DNA of 10,899 nucleotides from Bacillota bacterium. Lineage in GTDB: Bacteria > Bacillota > Bacilli > Paenibacillales > Paenibacillaceae. Positions 5,872-10,899 of the stretch are shown in pieces. Below the pieces are notes generated by a model. That model was not told the origin of the DNA, did no database searches, and saw nothing but the letters and a program-made list of their open reading frames with translations. The DNA lies in the NCBI GenBank assembly GCA_023418755.1, contig JAEZZE010000433.1:1-10899 (forward strand). The letters are read 5' to 3'. Both the position numbers and the translations under genes were made by a program. Each line of letters opens with the position of its first letter. The first letter of the stretch is position 1.

Positions 5872-7644
5872 CTATCCCTCCTGAGGGAGCGAGTGCGCAA
5901 TCCGTATGTGCACGGAGGTGCCCTCTCCCGGAACCGAATCGATACGGACGCCGTACCCCGCGCCATAGATGTAACGGATTCTTCGATGCACGTTGCGCAC
6001 GCCGATTCCGCCGCCGCTATCCGACTCCATATCGTCCATGCCGGCAAGAAGCTTGTCCGCATGAGCCTTGTCCATCCCGACCCCGTTGTCTTCCACGACG
6101 AACAGAATGCAATCTTCCAGGGCGCGGCCGCTGATCTTGATCACGCCTTTCCCCTTCTTCTTCTGGACGCCGTGAAGCAGCGCGTTCTCCACGATCGGCT
6201 GCAGGATCAATTTGGGAATGACCGTCGGAAGCAGCGCCTCCTCCATCCGGATGTCCGTCTCGATTCTGTCCCCGAACCGAACCTTCTGAATGTAAAGGTA
6301 ATCGGCGATATATTTCGTTTCTTCCTCGATCGAAATATACTCCTTTTCCGTGCTAATGCTGATCCTCATCAAGTCGCCCAGCGCCGATACCATTCCGCAA
6401 ATTTGGTCCACGCCTTTCATCTTCGCCATCCAGTTGATCGACTCGAGCGTATTATAGAGAAAATGCGGGTTGATCTGGGCTTGCAGCGCCTTGAACTCCG
6501 ATTGCTGCAGCATGATTTTCCCTTTATAAGCATCCTCGACCAAGGCATGGATTTGGCTCACCATATGGTTGACGCCCGTGCTCAGAATGCCGATCTCGTC
6601 TTTGCCTCCGACCGGAAAAGAGACGTTCGTCTCGCCCATCTGCACCAGCTTCATCGGCTTGAGCATCCTCTTGATCGGCAGGGTGATCGTTTGCGCGAAA
6701 ACCCGCGCCAGAATGAACGCCAGCAGCAAAACGAGTAGCGTCGCGGCAATGATCCATTCCCGCACCGCATGACTGTCCTCGTACAGCTTGTCGAAGGAAA
6801 TGATACCGATCGTTTTCCAGCCCGTATAGGGCGACGTTTTGAAAGAAACCAGATAGTCCTTGCCTTCGAAAGAGTAGATCGAAGAGCCCGCCTTCGCGGA
6901 AAACACCCGATCGTACGCCTCGCCGCCGAACAACGGCTCGAACTGCCCGGCCGGCGTCACCATCCCTCCATTCTCGTCCATGAGCAGCACCGAACCGCTC
7001 CGGTCGAAGTGAACGTCCCTCAACAAATCCTCGACCATCTCCGCCTTCAAGCTGATGATGACCGTCCCCAGCGGCCTGATGCCCGTCTGCAGGTCGTTGA
7101 TGGCCTTCGCGGCGCGAAGCAGACTTTCGTTCGCGGCACGATTAAACCATTTCGTCTTGCCCCGGGCGAAGGCGGCTTCGTCCAACACGAGCCGAAGATT
7201 CGATTCGTCCTCCCTCTTGTCGAAGCTGCTAGGCACTTTAATGACGAGTCCGTTGCTTCCGTAGATTTCGATCGAACGCATAATTTGACTATTGTAATGG
7301 GTGACCATAATGGACTCGATGCTGCTCGTGGCCGAGATGAGCTCGCGATCCGACATCCTCTCGAGCTTCTCGTTCAGCACCCGCTGAATCGTCTGATCGA
7401 ACGCCAGAATGCCCGCCAATTCGTCGATTCGCTCCAACGTATAATCTACGCTGGTCGAGATTTGCTCCACGGCCTCCGTATTGTACCGGCTCGTCTTCTC
7501 TCCCAGGATGGCCGAGGACTTGTAGTACGAGGAAATCCCTACGCCCAAAGCCGACAATACGATCACGAATATAAACGCGATAAAAATTTTGTCTTGGATT
7601 TTCAGATCGTTGAATCTCTGACGGACGTCGAGCAACCGTTTCAT
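5872..7644 (-). CDS. Membrane histidine kinase, cache/HAMP/His_kinase type
   Basis: A 590-residue sensor kinase in the cytoplasmic membrane. Membrane helix 1 is about residues 19-41, an extracellular sensor of about 250 residues (probably a double-cache fold) follows, then helix 2 at 297-318 and a HAMP linker. The His_kinase domain has phospho-acceptor His394 in QINPHFLYNTL. The ATPase domain shows the N box around Asn487 (PIVENALLHG), G1 box EDNGVGM (518-524) and G2 box GGGIGVRNV (544-552). All catalytic residues look intact. Start is ATG at 7644, with AGGAG 8 nt upstream; an in-frame ATG at 7683 falls in the intergenic hairpin and lacks such a site. The kinase is of the Paenibacillus YesM type that pairs with AraC regulators and senses carbohydrate or a solute-binding protein outside the cell. 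It lies 4 bp from its regulator, and 97 bp after the hydrolase gene. Confidence 0.95.
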   Translation of the reverse strand: MKRLLDVRQRFNDLKIQDKIFIAFIFVIVLSALGVGISSYYKSSAILGEKTSRYNTEAVEQISTSVDYTLERIDELAGILAFDQTIQRVLNEKLERMSDRELISATSSIESIMVTHYNSQIMRSIEIYGSNGLVIKVPSSFDKREDESNLRLVLDEAAFARGKTKWFNRAANESLLRAAKAINDLQTGIRPLGTVIISLKAEMVEDLLRDVHFDRSGSVLLMDENGGMVTPAGQFEPLFGGEAYDRVFSAKAGSSIYSFEGKDYLVSFKTSPYTGWKTIGIISFDKLYEDSHAVREWIIAATLLVLLLAFILARVFAQTITLPIKRMLKPMKLVQMGETNVSFPVGGKDEIGILSTGVNHMVSQIHALVEDAYKGKIMLQQSEFKALQAQINPHFLYNTLESINWMAKMKGVDQICGMVSALGDLMRISISTEKEYISIEEETKYIADYLYIQKVRFGDRIETDIRMEEALLPTVIPKLILQPIVENALLHGVQKKKGKGVIKISGRALEDCILFVVEDNGVGMDKAHADKLLAGMDDMESDSGGGIGVRNVHRRIRYIYGAGYGVRIDSVPGEGTSVHIRIAHSLPQEG

Positions 7645-7680
7645 TCGAACAGCTCCTGCCGCGATATCTGGAAGTTGAAT

Positions 7681-7725
7681 CAAGCATACAACAATGTCCG
7701 GATCGTGGACAGCGAAGTATGCTTG
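7681..7725 (-). promoter_or_regulatory. Compound inverted repeat between hydrolase and kinase genes
   Basis: The arms CAAGCATAC (7681-7689) and GTATGCTTG (7717-7725) are a perfect 9-bp inverted repeat, flanked by GAAT on one side and GAATTC's complement on the other with one bulged base. Inside is a second inverted pair, TGTCC (7695-7699) and GGACA (7707-7711). No T tract follows on either strand, so it is not a standard intrinsic terminator. It starts 17 bp after the hydrolase stop codon. It could be a processing or stabilising hairpin that sets a lower expression of the sensor genes, or an operator. Confidence 0.5.
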
Positions 7726-7741
7726 AATTCGACAGAATCCA

Positions 7742-9748
7742 TTATTTGGCGTAAACGAGCTCTACCATCCGGTGGCCGTCGACTTTCGGCACGACGAATT
7801 CGACTCGCCCGTCGGCAGCCTCGAACGGAATCGATTCGTTGCCGGGTACGAGGGCGATTCCGGCAATCTCCCGGTCCGCTCTCAGGGATACGCGAACGTC
7901 GTAAAGCGGGATGACGTCCTCGATAATGTCCATGACCTTGCTGCGCCTCTCGGGAATATAATGCAGCAGGTGGACGACCTGCCTGCTCTTCGAAGCCTGC
8001 TCGTTGACGGTCGCGATCAGGGTCGACGGTCCGTTATGCTTCAACAGCGGCTCCGGCAGCAGCAGGTTCAGCGAATTTTGGACGAGCTTCTTTACCCACA
8101 ACGGCGCATTGTCATGATACTGGGAGAAGACGGGGTGCATAAAATAGATGACGCGCCCGCTCCGGACGACCGCCGGATAACCGACTTTGCCGGAAGACGG
8201 CGAATGCAGGTGGGAGCTGAAATGCTCGAACGTCCGATTGAACACCGATTCGACCGCATCGATCAGCGTCTCGGCCCCTTCGGCCGCTTCGACCCAGGCT
8301 CCCTGCTTGTACATGACGTGCTCGACCTGCTTCAGGCCTTGGCCGATCTCTCCCTTGGGCACGACGAAATCCGGACTATACGGCGCGTTTCCTTTATACC
8401 GCACGCCCCACTCCTTTAACGCGAATGCGGTTTTCTCCGGAATCAAGCCGGACTCGAAGGATGCGATAATGGAACCCCCGTTGTCCAAATACGCGCGCAG
8501 GCGTTCTCCGAACGCTTCCGACACCGGGATGACGTCCGGCAGGATGAGCACCTTATACTTGGAGAAATCGGCCTCGGAATCGATGAAATCGAATTGATGT
8601 CCGCTCTCTTGAAGCAAGCGGCAAACGCCCTCCGAAGCTTCCGGCAAGTTCCCGGTATCCGCGCCGTAAAATTCCTCCGGCGTGAACACTCCGATATCCG
8701 TCAGCGCCGCAACGTCGCGGCACCATGGCTCCTTCTTCTCGACCTCCGAGTAGACTTCGCCGATCAGCTCGTACATCGGAGCCGACAGCACGCCGGAAGG
8801 CTCCAATTGGTCGCCGAGATTGCACTTGGCGCCTTGCGCCAGCATATTGAAGCATTCGAATTCAAGCGCGGCCTTGTTGCGGAATGAGGAATTGTCTCCC
8901 CACGACGTATGGAAGCGTCCGGACATGCCGACCGTTTCCTTGTTCAGCGTGCGGATATATTTGACGGAGACGGGGAAATCCATGTACCCCCACGGCCCGC
9001 CCGGCAGCGATTCGAACGCCGCGTACGTATAATCGTTCAGAACCGGCTTGTCGACGCGGCCTACGTGTCCTTTGTTGTAGAAAATATTATAGTCGGGGTT
9101 GAACGCGCGCACCTGCGCGCTCATGTCCTGCACCCACTCGTGATAAGTCGTCTCCGAATATTGCTTGCGGTCGGCGGCGTTTTTCGGATCGAGCCCCGCC
9201 TCGCGCATTCCCTTGATGCATGTCGGGCAAACGCATTCGACGACGAACGAAGCGTCGAACCATACGCCCTCGGCCGGTACCGCCTCCATCACTTCCTGCA
9301 ACTGCGCCTTCAAGAATTGGCGATACCCCGTGTTGACGCACAGATTACGATAAAACCCGGCCTCGAGGTACCCCCGTTTCTCATGGTCGCTGTAACGCCC
9401 TTCCGAGTCGATGGCCACCCATTCCGGATGAGCCGTATAGGAGAAAATGTCCCATCTCACTGTGATGTACAGATTGACGTGTATGCCGCGTTCGCGGCAG
9501 GCTTCCGCCTGCTGCTTCAGAATATCTCGTCCCTTCAGGTGCGGATGCACGCGTTCCGGAAATGCTTTGGAATCGTAATAGATCATTCCGTGGTGGCAGC
9601 GGGTGAACAGATTGATCGAATCGACTCTGGCATCGTCCAGCGTCTTGGCGAATTGCTTCGCGTCGAAGCCGGCGCCGATCCCCTCGATCAATTCGCTCGT
9701 GTGGAAATCCAGATGAATCTGGCGAAAACGCACTTCGTTAACAGACAT
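7742..9748 (-). CDS. Cytosolic glycoside hydrolase-like protein (GHL6/GH42M type)
   Basis: A 668-residue protein with no signal peptide or membrane helix, so it acts on substrate after import. Residues about 8-340 look like the TIM barrel of hypothetical glycoside hydrolase family GHL6 (RFRQIHLDFHTSELI at the start, LYITVRWD at 93-100, GVWFDASF at 161-168). Asp165 is a plausible catalytic acid. A cysteine group CVCPTC follows (Cys172, 174, 177), likely structural or metal-binding as in related barrels. Then FESLPGGPWGYMDFPV (245-260) and a conserved GRFHTSWGDNSS stretch (277-288). Residues about 345-440 resemble the GH42 trimerisation domain, a glutamine-amidotransferase-like fold (VLILPDVIPVS, NGGSIIASFESG). 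A beta-rich C-terminal part ends the protein. Start is ATG at 9748 with GGAGG 8 nt upstream, 47 bp after the permease gene. Family members are often annotated as fucosidase or beta-galactosidase-like, but I cannot name the glycosidic bond cleaved. Confidence 0.85.
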   Translation of the reverse strand: MSVNEVRFRQIHLDFHTSELIEGIGAGFDAKQFAKTLDDARVDSINLFTRCHHGMIYYDSKAFPERVHPHLKGRDILKQQAEACRERGIHVNLYITVRWDIFSYTAHPEWVAIDSEGRYSDHEKRGYLEAGFYRNLCVNTGYRQFLKAQLQEVMEAVPAEGVWFDASFVVECVCPTCIKGMREAGLDPKNAADRKQYSETTYHEWVQDMSAQVRAFNPDYNIFYNKGHVGRVDKPVLNDYTYAAFESLPGGPWGYMDFPVSVKYIRTLNKETVGMSGRFHTSWGDNSSFRNKAALEFECFNMLAQGAKCNLGDQLEPSGVLSAPMYELIGEVYSEVEKKEPWCRDVAALTDIGVFTPEEFYGADTGNLPEASEGVCRLLQESGHQFDFIDSEADFSKYKVLILPDVIPVSEAFGERLRAYLDNGGSIIASFESGLIPEKTAFALKEWGVRYKGNAPYSPDFVVPKGEIGQGLKQVEHVMYKQGAWVEAAEGAETLIDAVESVFNRTFEHFSSHLHSPSSGKVGYPAVVRSGRVIYFMHPVFSQYHDNAPLWVKKLVQNSLNLLLPEPLLKHNGPSTLIATVNEQASKSRQVVHLLHYIPERRSKVMDIIEDVIPLYDVRVSLRADREIAGIALVPGNESIPFEAADGRVEFVVPKVDGHRMVELVYAK

Positions 9749-9795
9749 GGTCAGTTCCTCCCAATGAAGTCGTCGGCCGTTTCCGATCGGCTGAT

Positions 9796-10638
9796 TTAAG
9801 ATTTTACGGCTCCGGCGGTCATGCCGGAAATAATGCTTTTGCTAAGCAGGAAGTACACGATAAACGTCGGCGTGACGGTCAGCATGATCGCCGAGAACGT
9901 CGCCCCCCAATCCGTCATCCCGTAATTGCCGACATAGTCGCGCAAGCCGAGCGTAACGGTGAGCATGTCCTTCGAATTCAGGAACGTGAACGGAAAGATG
10001 AATTCGTTCCAGGCGAACACGCCGTACAACGTCGCGACCGTCACGACGATGTTCATCGACATCGGCAGCACGATGCCGACGAACAGTCGAGGCATCGACG
10101 CGCCGTCCATGACGGCCGATTCCATCACTTCGTTCGGCATGAACTTGAAGAACGAGACGAACAAGAAGATGGATACCGGAAGCCCGAACCCGACTTGCGG
10201 CAAGATGATGCTGACGTAAGAGTCCAAAATATGAAGCTCGCGATAAATTTGATAGAGGGGAATGAGCGTTACCTGGATCGGAACCATAATTCCGAACAGG
10301 AAAAACATCAATCCCGCCCGGCGAAACCGGAATCTCAGCTTCTCGAGCGCGAAGCCGGCCATGGAGCTGAGGACCAGTATGCCCAGGAGCACGAATACGA
10401 GCACGATCAGGCTGTTTTTGAAATAGACGAGCAGATCGCTCTTGACGATCGCGTTGACGTAATTGCCGAAGTACAGCGACTTCGGCAAGGCGAACGGATT
10501 ACTGCCGATCCGGAATTCGTCGAGCGTCTTGAAGCTGGACACGAGCACCCAGAGAATCGGAAAGATCTGGATCGCCAGCATGATGAATAGCAGCGCGGGA
10601 AACGCGATGCTGCCGCTTTTTCTCCTTAGCGATTCCAT
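9796..10638 (-). CDS. ABC sugar transporter permease, CUT1 type (second permease)
   Basis: A 280-residue inner-membrane subunit of a carbohydrate ABC importer, of the UgpE/AraQ/LplC kind and of usual length. It has six predicted membrane helices (first about 10-33). The EAA loop at 170-192 (NEVMESAVMDGAS, then IVLPM) contacts the ATPase. Family markers NEFIFPFTFL (211-220) and TVTLGLRDY (227-235) are present. Start is ATG at 10638, with a perfect AAGGAGG; that site forms the end of the upstream permease gene, whose stop is 2 bp away, indicating coupled translation. Longer in-frame starts up to 10698 lie inside the upstream gene. No ATPase gene is in the window; such importers often share a common MsmX-type ATPase encoded elsewhere. 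Confidence 0.95.
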   Translation of the reverse strand: MESLRRKSGSIAFPALLFIMLAIQIFPILWVLVSSFKTLDEFRIGSNPFALPKSLYFGNYVNAIVKSDLLVYFKNSLIVLVFVLLGILVLSSMAGFALEKLRFRFRRAGLMFFLFGIMVPIQVTLIPLYQIYRELHILDSYVSIILPQVGFGLPVSIFLFVSFFKFMPNEVMESAVMDGASMPRLFVGIVLPMSMNIVVTVATLYGVFAWNEFIFPFTFLNSKDMLTVTLGLRDYVGNYGMTDWGATFSAIMLTVTPTFIVYFLLSKSIISGMTAGAVKS

Positions 10639-10640
10639 GA

Positions 10641-10899
10641 CTAATCCTCCTTCTTCATCTGAAAGATTTGCATCACGAGCCCCACCATCAGGAAGCATTC
10701 GACGGCGATGAATACCGCGATCGCGCTGCCGTACCCGTAATACATGCTGCTGAACGCTTGCTTGTACATATAGGTCGCCACGAGTTCGCTGGACGTTCCG
10801 GGGCCGCCGTAGGTCAGCAAGTACGGAATATCGAACGACTTGAGAGAGCCGTTCAGGACGAGAATGACGCTCGTGAAAATAATGCCCTTGATCATCGGA
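10641..10899 (-). CDS. ABC sugar transporter permease, CUT1 type (first permease, partial)
   Basis: Only the C-terminal 85 residues are inside the window; the gene continues beyond the right edge. The stretch FDIPYLLTYGGPGTSSELVA is the typical region of UgpA/LplB-type sugar permeases (FDxxxxLTxGGP), followed by MYKQAF, one last membrane helix and the short tail QMKKED. It partners with the 9796-10638 permease to form the membrane channel. An internal ATG at 10893-10895 is not the true start. The upstream part, and probably the solute-binding protein gene, are outside. Confidence 0.92.
   Translation of the reverse strand, partial: PMIKGIIFTSVILVLNGSLKSFDIPYLLTYGGPGTSSELVATYMYKQAFSSMYYGYGSAIAVFIAVECFLMVGLVMQIFQMKKED

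Noticed and set aside
7645..7680. Separate promoter for the kinase-regulator pair
   Set aside because: The best pairs of boxes (for example TTGTAT with GATATC) match consensus poorly, so I do not call one.
5689..7914. Long plus-strand open frames opposite the kinase gene
   Set aside because: Same antisense effect; composition is biased and no family is recognisable, while the minus strand has all kinase motifs.
1..10899. CRISPR array, tRNA, rRNA, insertion sequence or prophage genes
   Set aside because: No regularly spaced repeats, cloverleaf-like sequence, transposase motifs or phage proteins were seen on either strand.

Overview
The window looks like chromosomal DNA of a Paenibacillaceae-type Firmicute (Paenibacillus or Cohnella relatives). 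The reasons are strong AGGAGG-type ribosome binding sites, a GC-rich third-codon bias, and a sugar-uptake locus carrying a large cache/HAMP/His_kinase sensor paired with an AraC-type response regulator, an arrangement typical of that family. This assignment is inferred from gene content and not from a phylogenetic marker. Every supported gene lies on the minus strand, so the text below reads from the right edge to the left.

Right part (10899 to about 3620): a carbohydrate-utilisation operon. It holds the C-terminal end of a CUT1-type ABC permease (10641 to the window edge), the second permease (9796-10638), and a cytosolic glycoside hydrolase-like protein with a TIM-barrel and a GH42M-like domain (7742-9748). 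After a 97-bp gap with a compound hairpin come a membrane histidine kinase (5872-7644) and its response regulator (4254-5867). Gaps are 2, 47, 97 and 4 bp. The solute-binding protein and main promoter probably lie beyond the right edge. The likely logic is: sense a sugar outside, switch on the transporter, import the oligosaccharide, hydrolyse it inside.

The 3' end of this operon is dead. Starting 15 nt after the response regulator stop are two gene relics that most annotation would miss. One (3884-4238) is the N- and C-terminal stubs of a tagatose-3-epimerase-like sugar epimerase, spread over all three frames. The other (3688-3876) is the N- and C-terminal stubs of a ROK-family sugar kinase. 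Each has lost the middle of the gene. They would have been the intracellular isomerase and kinase steps of the pathway.

Middle-left (3461 to 2064): a short operon of a CorA-type divalent cation channel (2457-3410) and an ArsR-family regulator (2116-2442). It has a readable sigma-A-type promoter just before corA and a good intrinsic terminator after arsR.

Left part (2017 to 151): a SulP-family anion transporter with a STAS domain and an unusual cysteine-rich tail. It has its own near-consensus promoter. Immediately downstream of the -10 box lie three tandem 8-bp TTGANTAT repeats, the obvious candidate operator for the neighbouring ArsR protein. A 12-bp perfect hairpin overlaps the sulP stop codon. 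Positions 1-150 hold no supportable feature.
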